Assembly: GCA_963626295.1 (NCBI GenBank)
Contig: CAVFWS010000001.1
Location: 1-58,237, forward strand
Length of the DNA: 58,237 bases
Source of the DNA: UBA1731 sp963626295
GTDB lineage: Bacteria > Verrucomicrobiota > Kiritimatiellia > RFP12 > UBA1067
Direction of reading: 5' to 3'
The translations under genes and the position numbers were made by a program. Positions 48,730 to 57,321 of the stretch are shown piece after piece. The notes beneath the pieces were generated by a model. It had not been told where the DNA came from, ran no database searches, and was given only the letters and a program-made list of their open reading frames with translations. The stretch's first letter is position 1, and the number at the start of each line of letters is the position of its first letter.

Positions 48730-50691
48730 ATGAAGATACTTGGAGATCCGATATTTGCAAAGGATGCCGGCGGACGGCTCAAGTCGCGCGTAGGCACGAT
48801 ATTCCTGGAGGGATACCCTGGGCTCATCACCCAGAGCGGCATCCACGCCATGCAGCGCCAGGCATGGATAGACGAAGTAAACCGGGAGCGCGAGGGGGAG
48901 GGCCTTCTGCCGCTCACCGAGGCGGAGACGGCGGCGCTGGTGGCGCATTCGGTCGACCTGCTGTTCCTCGACGACGTGGTCCTGATCCGTCCCGACCCGG
49001 AGCGCATGGATCTCGCGCTGTGGGCCGACGAGGAACTGCAGAAGATCGTCTCCAAGCGGAAGATCCGGTTCCTCAACACCCACGCGCGTCGCGTACGCGA
49101 CGCGCTCCGCGCGCGGGGGGAGAACTGGCGCATTGCGCGGGACGCGCGCACCCGCGCAGAGACGGACAAGCAGATAGAGCGGGGACGCACGGCGATCAGG
49201 CTCGCCGCCCTGTACCACTACAACGGCAACACCGGCACGCGGTACCTGACGGTCGGGGCGTATTCGGAGGTGTGCGCGATGCCCGACGCGCAGTTCAGGG
49301 CGCAGATGGAGGAGGTCGTTGGCGGGCTCAACTCGCGCAACAGGCTCGGATCCCCCGACATCGACATCTTTCCGCCAACGCTCGGGCCGGACGTCCGCAA
49401 CCATCTCCGCGACATCAGGCCTCCTGAGCTGAGCGACGAGCAGCTGCGCATCGTCGCCCGAAAGGTCGAGATGGAGTGGCGCATAGCCCTCCCCCCGGAG
49501 CTTCGCGACGAGGATCCCAACGCGAACCTCGTATGGCGGGCCGAGATGGGTGAGGTGCTTTCGCGCAAGGCGAACGAGACCGAGGTGGGCGACAGGGAGC
49601 TCATACAGGGGATAAGCCCGGAGTTCTACCGCCAGATAGAGTGGCTTCCGGGCGGGAGGGTCACGAGGGGACAGCTCATATTCGACCCCCTCTACGACGA
49701 GTACCAGCGCACGAGGGACCCGGAACTCGCCGACATATGCGACCTGCGGGTGCGGTCGATAATCTTCAACCTCATGCGCCTGTTCGGCAGCATAGACTAC
49801 GTGAACGTGGGCCGCATAGCGCACTCGCTCGCCCGCAAGCCGGTAGAGGGGATGCGTCGCGGCAACGTGTACATCGTGCAGTACAAGGAGGTCGGCGAGC
49901 CGATCTCCCGCGTATTCATAATACGCTTCCAGAAGTGGGGCATCGCCGAGCACCTTGACGAGGGCAAGGATCTCCTCACCTCGATACTCGAGGCCAACGA
50001 CTACTCCGACTACATCATGGACAGGCGGCTGGCGTGCCGCCAGCTCGGGATGAGCCTTCCGCGCCACGTCGGATTCGGCCAGTTCACGGAGAAGTACACC
50101 GGCAAGAACCAGTACTTCGGGACCACGGTGCGGGCGTACTACTACGTGCGCCAGTACGTGCAGGGAGTCGCCTCGGACAAGATACCCGTGGAGCGCTTCC
50201 ACAATCCGGCGTTCGCCCAGAAGTTCGCCGAGCTCATGGGCGAGGCTGCGGCGCTTGACCTCGTTGTGGGCCGCAGGGCCACCGAAACCAACGAGCCGCT
50301 TTTCGACAAGAACTACGAGGTGGTGCAGATCAGCCCCAAGGGGCTCCCCATCCGGCTTGTCGTGACGGATCATGCCGGAAGCTTCGTCGACTACAGGACG
50401 CCGCTCGAGGATTGCGTCGGGCCGTACGCGAACGTTGTTCTTCGTCGCGAGAAGCATGTGACGGACTTCCGGGAGTTCGCCAGGGAGTACGTCTCGGCGT
50501 TCGAGCGCAGGCTTTCGGAAGTCCAGCAGGTGTATCGCGACAGGCGTGCCTCGTTCGACGACCTCTTTGCCGGCCGCCCGTACGACCAGGCCGGCTCCGG
50601 GGCCTATCGCTGGGCGTGCGTCCTGAAGCGTCTGGACGAATGCGACCCGCATCTGGTCGCGGACAGGCTCAAGATGGCGATACAGGCCTGA
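48730..50691 (+). CDS. Uncharacterised 653-residue cytoplasmic protein
   Basis: I do not recognise this protein. It has no signal peptide or membrane segment and is rich in Arg, Glu and Asp. The N-terminal half is charged and probably helical (ARRVRDALRARGENWRIARD). A motif follows at about 160-180 (YHYNGNTGTRYLTVGAYSEV). The region from about 374 to 570 contains NVYIVQYKEVGEPISRVFII, later LFDKNYEVVQ and VTDHAGSF. The spacing and polarity faintly recall the lobes of a kinase-like fold, but this is a guess. Codon use is like that of its neighbours, so it looks native. It lies between folD and a UPF0210 gene, 24 bp before the latter, so it is probably co-transcribed. Confidence 0.8.
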   Translation: MKILGDPIFAKDAGGRLKSRVGTIFLEGYPGLITQSGIHAMQRQAWIDEVNREREGEGLLPLTEAETAALVAHSVDLLFLDDVVLIRPDPERMDLALWADEELQKIVSKRKIRFLNTHARRVRDALRARGENWRIARDARTRAETDKQIERGRTAIRLAALYHYNGNTGTRYLTVGAYSEVCAMPDAQFRAQMEEVVGGLNSRNRLGSPDIDIFPPTLGPDVRNHLRDIRPPELSDEQLRIVARKVEMEWRIALPPELRDEDPNANLVWRAEMGEVLSRKANETEVGDRELIQGISPEFYRQIEWLPGGRVTRGQLIFDPLYDEYQRTRDPELADICDLRVRSIIFNLMRLFGSIDYVNVGRIAHSLARKPVEGMRRGNVYIVQYKEVGEPISRVFIIRFQKWGIAEHLDEGKDLLTSILEANDYSDYIMDRRLACRQLGMSLPRHVGFGQFTEKYTGKNQYFGTTVRAYYYVRQYVQGVASDKIPVERFHNPAFAQKFAELMGEAAALDLVVGRRATETNEPLFDKNYEVVQISPKGLPIRLVVTDHAGSFVDYRTPLEDCVGPYANVVLRREKHVTDFREFAREYVSAFERRLSEVQQVYRDRRASFDDLFAGRPYDQAGSGAYRWACVLKRLDECDPHLVADRLKMAIQA

Positions 50692-50715
50692 CGGGCGTTC
50701 TTTAAGGGGTGAGGC

Positions 50716-52080
50716 ATGATTTCGATCAGTGAGGTTCTAGAGACGAACAAGATGATCCAGGACGAGAACCTGGATGTGCGCACGATCACGATGGGGATAT
50801 CCCTGCTCGATTGCGCCGATTCCGCGCTGGACTCCACGTGCGGCAAGATATACGACAAGCTTCTCCGCCATGCGGGGAGGCTCGTCCGGACCGGTGACGA
50901 CATCGGCCGCGAGTTCGGGGTCCCGATAGTGAACAAGCGCGTGTCAATCACGCCGATCGCGCTTGTCGGCGCATCCTGCTGCAGGACGCCGGACGACTAT
51001 GTGTCGATAGCGCGTACGCTTGACCGCGCGGCGGCCGAGCTTGGCGTGAACTTCCTTGGCGGCTATTCGGCGGTCGTGTCCAAGGGGATGACGAAATCCG
51101 ACGAGCTGCTGATCCGTTCCATACCGGAGGCCCTGGCCGTGACCGGACGCATATGCTCAAGCGTGAACGTAGGCTCCACCAAGACCGGCCTGGACATGGA
51201 TGCGGTGCGCCTAATGGGCGAGACGGTGAAGCACACCGCGGAGCGCACGGGGGACCGCGACTCGCTCGGCTGCGCCAAGCTTGTGGTGCTGTGCAACGCC
51301 CCGGACGACAACCCGTTCATGGCCGGCGCGTTCCACGGGGTGACGGAGGCCGAGGCGATAATCAACGTGGGCGTTAGCGGCCCCGGGGTGGTGAAGCACG
51401 CGCTGTCCCAGATACGCGGCTCGGACTTCGAGACCCTTTGCGAGACGGTCAAGCGCACCGCGTTCAAGATCACCCGCGTTGGTCAGCTCGTGGCGCAGGA
51501 GGCGAGCCGCAGGCTCGGCGTGCCGTTCGGCATCATAGACCTGTCGCTCGCCCCAACGCCTGCGGTCGGAGACTCCGTCGCGGACATCCTGAAGGAGATC
51601 GGCCTTGAGCATCCCGGAGCCCCGGGCACCACGGCCGCGCTTGCCCTCCTCAACGACCAGGTGAAGAAGGGCGGCGTGATGGCGAGCTCGTATGTCGGCG
51701 GGCTTTCAGGCGCGTTCATACCGGTATCCGAGGACCAGGGGATGATCGACGCCGTCGAGGCCGGGGCCCTCACGATCGAGAAGCTTGAGGCGATGACGTG
51801 CGTTTGCTCCGTAGGGTTGGACATGATAGCGGTGCCCGGCGACACGTCTGCCGCCACCATCGCGGGGATAATTGCGGACGAGGCCGCCATCGGCATGGTC
51901 AACCAGAAGACTACGGCCGTGCGCATAATACCTGTCGCAGGGAAGAAGGTGGGGGACTCGGTGGAGTTCGGAGGCTTGCTCGGCCACGCGCCAATCATGC
52001 CCGTAAACCGATTCTCATGCGAGCGGTTCATTTCACGCAAGGGCCGGATACCGGCTCCGATACATTCGTTCAAGAACTGA
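50716..52080 (+). CDS. UPF0210/DUF711 (PFL-like) family protein
   Basis: A 454-residue member of UPF0210. MISISEVLETNKMIQDENLDVRTIT and GISLLDCADSALD are the family's N-terminal signature. NKRVSITPIALV, NVGVSGPGVVKHAL, IDLSLAPTPAVGDS and the C-terminal FGGLLGHAPIMPVN complete it. The length is exactly that of the family. The fold resembles pyruvate formate-lyase but the glycyl-radical residues are absent, and the function is unknown. In many genomes an ACT-domain gene precedes it. Here that partner is replaced by the 653-residue protein. The stop shares one base with the next gene's start (TGATG), which indicates translational coupling. Confidence 0.92.
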   Translation: MISISEVLETNKMIQDENLDVRTITMGISLLDCADSALDSTCGKIYDKLLRHAGRLVRTGDDIGREFGVPIVNKRVSITPIALVGASCCRTPDDYVSIARTLDRAAAELGVNFLGGYSAVVSKGMTKSDELLIRSIPEALAVTGRICSSVNVGSTKTGLDMDAVRLMGETVKHTAERTGDRDSLGCAKLVVLCNAPDDNPFMAGAFHGVTEAEAIINVGVSGPGVVKHALSQIRGSDFETLCETVKRTAFKITRVGQLVAQEASRRLGVPFGIIDLSLAPTPAVGDSVADILKEIGLEHPGAPGTTAALALLNDQVKKGGVMASSYVGGLSGAFIPVSEDQGMIDAVEAGALTIEKLEAMTCVCSVGLDMIAVPGDTSAATIAGIIADEAAIGMVNQKTTAVRIIPVAGKKVGDSVEFGGLLGHAPIMPVNRFSCERFISRKGRIPAPIHSFKN

Positions 52081-53591
52081 TGAAGCCTTTCCAGGAGAGT
52101 CTGGTTGCCGCATGGAGGGATTATGCGGCGGGGAACATGGATGCCGCCGCATTGAAGGGGGTTTCGGCCGGCTTCGGAATCTACCAGCAGCGTGATGGCG
52201 CCGCCATGATGCGCATTCGCCGTCCGGCCGGGGTAATGACGGTCGGGGACTTCCGCGCGGTGGCCGCGCTGCTCGTCAGGTTCGGAGCCCCGTTCTGCCA
52301 CCTTACGACACGCCTTGACGTGCAGCTGCACGGAGTGAGGGCGGCGGACGTGCCACAGGCGCTTGAGGCTTGCGAGGATGCCGGATTCGCGTTTCGCGGC
52401 GGCGGAGGGGATACGTTCCGCAACGTGCAGGTCAATCCGGGTTCGGGTCTGCATGAGGATACCGTGTTTGACGTCATCCCGTACGTCAGGGCCCTCTCGT
52501 CGGCATTCTACGGATTCGATGTCGCGTACGGACTGCCCCGCAAGATAAAGATCGGCTTTGTGGATCGTCCGGCGGATCGTCAGCTTGCCGCCGTACAGGA
52601 TCTTGGGTTCGTTGCGCGGATGGTGAACGGGCGCCGCGCATTCGAGACGTGGGTCGGGGGCGGCATCGGCTTCAGGCCTCGTGCGGGCTTCAGGCTGTTC
52701 GACGCGCTGCCGGCGGAGGACTGCTGCCGGCTCGCCTTTGCGCTCACCCGTCTGTTCAGCGAGCGCGGATGCCGCACCAACAGGGCTCACGCCAGGATCC
52801 GGTTCCTTCGCGAGGATATGGGGGACGAACGCTTCGCGGCGGCAGTCATGGAATTCTTCGGGCGGGAGAAGGATGCGCCTTCGCTGTCCGCGGATGGCGA
52901 AGGGGCTGCGGGGGCATTGCGCGACGAGGAATGGCCCGCGACGAATTTCGGAGAAGATGCCGAGGCTGCGGAAGGGTTCGGACAGTGGCGGCAGCTTGCC
53001 GCGACTCCGCTTAGGGACGGACACTTCGCGGTGCGCCTGTTCGTGCCGTACGGCAACATGACGGCATCCCAGGTCAACAGGCTGTGCGATGCGCTGGCGT
53101 CCAATGGCGTCGCAAAGGTGCAGCTTCTGCCGTCCGAGGACATCTGCGTCCAGAACGTTCCGGAGACCCAGCTCAAGGCGCTTCACCGTCTGCTCGTGAC
53201 GGAACTCGGCGATGTGGACTATACCGTAAGGAGCTTCTGCGGGCACGTGCTGACGTGCGTTGGCAACGGCATCTGCAAAAGCGGGGCGAACGATTCCCCG
53301 AAGTTCGGAGATGCGATCGCCACGGCGTTTGACCGATATCTCCCGGCCGATACGCCGGAGCGGATTGCGGTCGCGAAGACGGTGCTCGACGACATCCGCG
53401 TGAGCGGATGCCCGAACTCGTGCGCGAACAGCCCCATCGCGAAGTTCGGGTTCGTGTGCAGGCGGCTGGATGGGCATCTGGCGGTGATGCCGGTCGTGGG
53501 GGCCGAGCGCGAGCCTGTTAGGCTTGGCGAACTCCAGCGCGATGCGATCCTGTGCGAAGACGTCCCGGCATGGATCGTGTCGAGGATGTGA
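52080..53591 (+). CDS. Sulfite/nitrite reductase-like siroheme hemoprotein
   Basis: A 503-residue protein with the two-fold ferredoxin-like plus siroheme/[4Fe-4S] layout of assimilatory nitrite and sulfite reductases. Cluster ligands are visible as C-x5-C (LTCVGNGIC, C393 and C399) and C-x3-C (GCPNSC, C444 and C448). An extra Cys387 makes a second C-x5-C. Siroheme-binding Arg patches are also seen (TTRLDVQLHGVRAADVP, RNVQVNPGSG). It would take electrons from ferredoxin. Sulfite versus nitrite cannot be told, and no cys or nas genes are nearby. The ATG at 52080 overlaps the UPF0210 stop. An upstream in-frame ATG lies inside that gene and is disfavoured. Confidence 0.85.
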   Translation: MKPFQESLVAAWRDYAAGNMDAAALKGVSAGFGIYQQRDGAAMMRIRRPAGVMTVGDFRAVAALLVRFGAPFCHLTTRLDVQLHGVRAADVPQALEACEDAGFAFRGGGGDTFRNVQVNPGSGLHEDTVFDVIPYVRALSSAFYGFDVAYGLPRKIKIGFVDRPADRQLAAVQDLGFVARMVNGRRAFETWVGGGIGFRPRAGFRLFDALPAEDCCRLAFALTRLFSERGCRTNRAHARIRFLREDMGDERFAAAVMEFFGREKDAPSLSADGEGAAGALRDEEWPATNFGEDAEAAEGFGQWRQLAATPLRDGHFAVRLFVPYGNMTASQVNRLCDALASNGVAKVQLLPSEDICVQNVPETQLKALHRLLVTELGDVDYTVRSFCGHVLTCVGNGICKSGANDSPKFGDAIATAFDRYLPADTPERIAVAKTVLDDIRVSGCPNSCANSPIAKFGFVCRRLDGHLAVMPVVGAEREPVRLGELQRDAILCEDVPAWIVSRM

Positions 53592-53650
53592 CCGCACCGG
53601 CGAGTTTCGGCGGCGTTGCGCCCGGCGTTGCGCCCGCCGTGCGATATTCC

Positions 53651-53679
53651 TTGATTTTTGAGGTGTAATTTGCTAAACT
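53651..53679 (+). promoter_or_regulatory. Promoter of the Gfo/Idh/MocA-lpxL operon
   Basis: TTGATT (53651-53656), a 17-bp spacer and TAAACT (53674-53679), with TGC extending the -10. AAGGAG follows at 53695. GC-rich tandem copies of GGCGTTGCGCCC (around 53612-53636) lie just upstream. Confidence 0.65.
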
Positions 53680-53711
53680 ACGCCCTAATGAATTAAGGAG
53701 TTTTGTTTTGT

Positions 53712-55082
53712 ATGGCAGATGACAGATGTTTGAAGATAGGCATGATCGGCGGAGGCATGAAATCGTTCATGGGAGGCATCCACCGGGAGGCCATTGGGAA
53801 AGTCGGGAATCTGAAGATAGTCGGTGGGTCTTTCGGCACGTCAAGGCAGGNNNNNNNNNNNNNNNNNNNNNNNNNNNNNNNNNNNNNNNNNNNNNNNNNN
53901 NNNNNNNNNNNNNNNNNNNNNNNNNNNNNNNNNNNNNNNNNNNNNNNNNNNNNNNNNNNNNNNNNNNNNNNNNNNNNNNNNNNNNNNNNNNNNNNNNNNN
54001 NNNNNNNNNNNNNNNNNNNNNNNNNNNNNNNNNTTTTCCCGTCATACCGCGATTTCCTTCGCCGCCAGAAGACGCGCAAGGGCAGCGACAGGATCTTGTT
54101 CGCCTCGGCAATTCTGCCAAACACGATGCACTACCCCGTGGCGATGACGGCGATGGATTGCGGCATACCGATCCTTGGCGAAAAGCCGTTCACGTCCAAT
54201 CTCGACGAGGCGGCGAACCTTGTGCGCAAGCAGAGGGCCACAAAGGTTCCGTACAGGATCGCCATGGTGTATCCCGCGTATCCGCAGCTTGCGAAGGCGA
54301 GGGAATTGCTGAAGGACGGCGCCATCGGCACGATACGGAGGTTCCACGTGTCGATGCAGTCCGGATGGATGGCTCGGCGCGTCGAGAACCAGGGCAATAC
54401 ACACGCGCTGTGGCGCGTCGACGGCAAGCGCAACGGCGTGGGCGGCGTGCTGAACGACTGCGGCTCCCACTGCCAGTTCGTGCTCGAGTGGCTGACCGGG
54501 TTCGAGATATCCGACGTTTGCGTCGGGGCCCGCGCATGTGTGCCTGGGCGCCTGATACCCGATGACGCGACCGTGCTGGTGCGCACGAGGCAGGGGGTGG
54601 ACGGAACCTTCATCATGTCGCAGATCGCGACGGGGCATAACGAGGGCCTTACGTTCGAGATGACCGGCGACAAGGGCGCGATGGTCTGGAGGCAGTGCGA
54701 GCCCGGCGTTCTCGCCATAGTCGGAAACGACGGGAAGCGCAAGGAACTCAAGGACTCCACGCCGTCCGGAGATTCAGGGTTCGCGGAGGTGCCGTATGGC
54801 GCGAATGCCGCATATGTGGAGGCGCTTGCGCGGGTGTATGCCGATTTCGCCGGGTCCCTTGTCGGCAAGTCCGGCAGGAAGGCCCGCGCGAAGTCCTCCG
54901 GCGTGCTGGGGATGACCGCAGAGGAGGGTCTGCGGTCCGTCGCCGTCATTACGGCCATGGAGAAGTCGGTGCAGTTTGTCCCGCCGGACGCGCCGCCCGC
55001 GATCAAGTGGCAGCCGGTGGTGATGCCCAAGCTTGAATTCGCGTACGTCTCAGGCTTGACGGGCGTGCTGTCCGGCAGATGA
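53712..55082 (+). CDS. Gfo/Idh/MocA family oxidoreductase (interrupted by gap)
   Basis: A 456-codon frame with a 61-codon N gap at 53851-54033. The N terminus reads KIGMIGGGMKSFMGGIHREA, an NAD(P)-binding Rossmann motif. After the gap come GEKPFTSNLDEA, the family's EKP motif with the catalytic Lys, and FHVSMQSGWMARRVENQGNT. A C-terminal beta-sheet domain with NDCGSHCQFVLEWLTG completes it. It probably oxidises or reduces a sugar or cyclitol, but the substrate is unknown. ATG 53712 has AAGGAG 11 nt upstream. The gap length is a multiple of three, so the frame is kept. It is followed by an acyltransferase gene after 7 bp. Confidence 0.88.
   Translation: MADDRCLKIGMIGGGMKSFMGGIHREAIGKVGNLKIVGGSFGTSRQXXXXXXXXXXXXXXXXXXXXXXXXXXXXXXXXXXXXXXXXXXXXXXXXXXXXXXXXXXXXXXFPSYRDFLRRQKTRKGSDRILFASAILPNTMHYPVAMTAMDCGIPILGEKPFTSNLDEAANLVRKQRATKVPYRIAMVYPAYPQLAKARELLKDGAIGTIRRFHVSMQSGWMARRVENQGNTHALWRVDGKRNGVGGVLNDCGSHCQFVLEWLTGFEISDVCVGARACVPGRLIPDDATVLVRTRQGVDGTFIMSQIATGHNEGLTFEMTGDKGAMVWRQCEPGVLAIVGNDGKRKELKDSTPSGDSGFAEVPYGANAAYVEALARVYADFAGSLVGKSGRKARAKSSGVLGMTAEEGLRSVAVITAMEKSVQFVPPDAPPAIKWQPVVMPKLEFAYVSGLTGVLSGR
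53851..54033. other. Scaffold gap of 183 N
   Basis: A run of 183 N inside the oxidoreductase gene. The flanking sequences are in the same frame and give a normal-length protein, so the gap size seems right. Confidence 0.95.
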
Positions 55083-55089
55083 CCTGCCG

Positions 55090-55932
55090 GTGCGGCGCGC
55101 CTGCGGAATCTCTTTCAACGTGAACTGGATCGACCGTCATGCATATGGGTTTGGGAGCGCGTTTGCGCGTCCCCTCTATCCGCTTTTCAGGAAGCGCAGG
55201 CGGATTGCCGTGGAGAACATCCTCAAGGCCGGCATAACCGATGACCCGCGCGAGGCGGACCGCATCGCCCGCGTTGCGTGGGGGCATCTCGCCGGGCACG
55301 TCTGCGAGGCGCTTCGCGTGCCGCACGTGGTCACGCGGGAGAATTGGCGCGACCACCTCGACGTCACCGCCTGCGATCCCGAGGCGGCGAGGACGCTGCT
55401 GGACGAGCCTGACACGCCGATACTCCTGGTCTCGGCGCACCATGGCGTTTGGGAGGCCGCGACGAACCTCCTGTCGTTCGCGCGGCCGATGATCGCGATC
55501 GCCAGAGTCATGAACAATCGGCTCGTGGCCGGATGGATGAGGAACCACCATTTCAGGGGTCCGGTGACGATAATAGACAAGAACCACGGCTTTACGCCAG
55601 CCGTGCTGAAGCGGTGGGTGGACGAGTGCGCGGCGATGACGATCCTCATGGATCAGCATACGGCTCGCGGAATAAGCGCGAGCTTTCTCGGAAGGCCCGC
55701 CAGGACGTTCACCACGGCAACGCGGCTTGCGATGCGCTACGGCTATCCCGTGGTTGTCGGGTCGTTTGTGCGCATCGCGCCGTACCGCTATCGCCTCGTC
55801 GGCGGTGCGCCACTGCGATATTCGGACGGGATGGGCAGGGAGGGGTTCACCCAGCTGCTCAACGACCGTCTTGGCGAGGCGATCAGGGAATATCCCGAAC
55901 AGTACTTGTGGAGCCACCGCAGGTGGCGATAG
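55090..55932 (+). CDS. LpxL/HtrB-like lysophospholipid acyltransferase
   Basis: A 280-residue acyltransferase of the lipid A biosynthesis family, which adds secondary acyl chains to Kdo-lipid A from acyl-ACP. The catalytic H-x4-E is in SAHHGVWEA. MDQHTARGISASFLGR and the C-terminal EYPEQYLWSHRRWR are characteristic. The size is slightly short (LpxL about 300) because the N-terminal membrane anchor is abbreviated. It starts with GTG 7 bp after the oxidoreductase stop and is followed by another oxidoreductase. It supports a Gram-negative outer membrane with acylated lipid A. Another glycolipid acceptor is possible. Confidence 0.86.
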   Translation: MRRACGISFNVNWIDRHAYGFGSAFARPLYPLFRKRRRIAVENILKAGITDDPREADRIARVAWGHLAGHVCEALRVPHVVTRENWRDHLDVTACDPEAARTLLDEPDTPILLVSAHHGVWEAATNLLSFARPMIAIARVMNNRLVAGWMRNHHFRGPVTIIDKNHGFTPAVLKRWVDECAAMTILMDQHTARGISASFLGRPARTFTTATRLAMRYGYPVVVGSFVRIAPYRYRLVGGAPLRYSDGMGREGFTQLLNDRLGEAIREYPEQYLWSHRRWR

Positions 55933-55958
55933 TCCAAACAAACAGAAAAGGAGCGATA

Positions 55959-57302
55959 ATGCTTAACATCATGATGGCGGCGGTGCAGTTCTTTACGATA
56001 GATCCGGGGCATTTCCATGCCGCGCTTGTTCAGAACAGGACGTATGAGGGGGTTTCGCCGGAGGCCGTGGTGTACGCGCCGGAGGGGGACGAGCTGAAGA
56101 GCCATCTCGCCCTGATAGACCAGTTCAATTCGCGCAAGGACAGCCCGACGTCCTGGAAAGAGAGCGTCTACACCGGAGCGGACTTCCTTGAGAGGTTTGT
56201 CGCCGATGCGGAGAAGCGAGGCCAGGCGCGGAACGCTTCGGACGTGGTGGTGCTCGCGGGGCGCAACAACGTTAAGCCCGACTACTACCTTGCCGCGGCG
56301 GAGGCCGGCTTCAACGTGCTTTCGGACAAGCCGATGGCGATTACGGCCGAAGACTACATGAAGCTCTGCGAAGCGGCCGCCGTGGCAAAGGACAAGGGGC
56401 GGCTGTTTGCGGACATAATGACGGAGCGGCACGAGATCACGACGATCCTCCAGAAGGAGCTTTCCCTTCGCGGCGACGTCTATGGCGAGCAGGAGAAGGG
56501 GACTGTCGGCGATCCTGCCGTCACCAAGATATCTGTGCACCATTTCTGCAAGCTGGTCAACGGCAAGCCGCTTCGCCGCCCGGCCTGGTACTACGACACG
56601 AAGCAGCAGGGCGAGGCGATAGTGGATGTCACTACGCATCTCACGGATCTCGTCCAGTGGGAGCTGTTCCCCGGCGTGACGCTGAAGCGCTCGGACGTGA
56701 AGATGCTTGCCGCCCGCACCTGGGCGACGCCGATAACCGCCGCGGACTACGAGAAGTCCACCGGCCTCAAGGGGTGGCCGGCGTACCTGAAGGGTTCTGT
56801 CGACAGGGACAACGTGCTTCAGTGCAAGGCCAACGGGGAGTTCACGTATGCGCTCAGGGGGGTGCACGCGAAGGTCGCCGTGGAATGGCACTTCATGCCG
56901 CCCGCCGGCGGCGGCGATACGCACTATTCGCTGATGCGCGGATCGAACGCGGAACTCGTGATCCGGCAGGGAGCCAGGCAGGGATTCAAGCCTGTGCTGT
57001 ACGTCAAGCTCCGCCCGGGCGCAGACCGCGCCAAGACGGGCGTCGCGCTTGACAATGCGCTCGCGGAGATCGGCAAGGCATATCCCGGCGTGAAGGCCGT
57101 GCCGGCGGCCGGGGAAGAGGAAGGGGCGGAGTGGAAGATCGATGTCCCGAAGGTCTACGACATCGGCCACGAGGCACACTTCTCGCAGGTCATGAAGCAG
57201 TTCCTCGAATGGCTCAGGCAGGGCTCAATGCCCGAAATGGAGCGCAGGAACCTGCTTGTGAAGTACTACACCCTCGCCGAGGCGTGGAAGATGAGCCGCT
57301 GA
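55959..57302 (+). CDS. Gfo/Idh/MocA-type oxidoreductase with Oxidoreduct_C domain
   Basis: A 447-residue protein beginning MLNIMMAAVQFFTIDPGHFHAAL. The family pattern includes VVVLAGRNNVKPDYYLAAAE with SDKPMAI in place of EKP, and THLTDLVQWELFPG with the conserved His of the catalytic sheet. The long C-terminal part is typical of 'putative oxidoreductase C-terminal domain' proteins (PF16490) that are common in Bacteroidetes and PVC bacteria. The substrate is probably a sugar. The ATG at 55959 has AAAAGGAG just upstream. The much longer frame upstream is the shadow of the acyltransferase gene. purB starts about 20 bp after its stop. Confidence 0.86.
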   Translation: MLNIMMAAVQFFTIDPGHFHAALVQNRTYEGVSPEAVVYAPEGDELKSHLALIDQFNSRKDSPTSWKESVYTGADFLERFVADAEKRGQARNASDVVVLAGRNNVKPDYYLAAAEAGFNVLSDKPMAITAEDYMKLCEAAAVAKDKGRLFADIMTERHEITTILQKELSLRGDVYGEQEKGTVGDPAVTKISVHHFCKLVNGKPLRRPAWYYDTKQQGEAIVDVTTHLTDLVQWELFPGVTLKRSDVKMLAARTWATPITAADYEKSTGLKGWPAYLKGSVDRDNVLQCKANGEFTYALRGVHAKVAVEWHFMPPAGGGDTHYSLMRGSNAELVIRQGARQGFKPVLYVKLRPGADRAKTGVALDNALAEIGKAYPGVKAVPAAGEEEGAEWKIDVPKVYDIGHEAHFSQVMKQFLEWLRQGSMPEMERRNLLVKYYTLAEAWKMSR

Positions 57303-57321
57303 AATGAAAGGCATGTGCGAT

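Noticed and set aside
55449..55958. Long N-terminal extension of the second oxidoreductase
   Set aside because: It is an out-of-frame reading of the acyltransferase gene. AAAAGGAG and the ATG at 55959 define the start.
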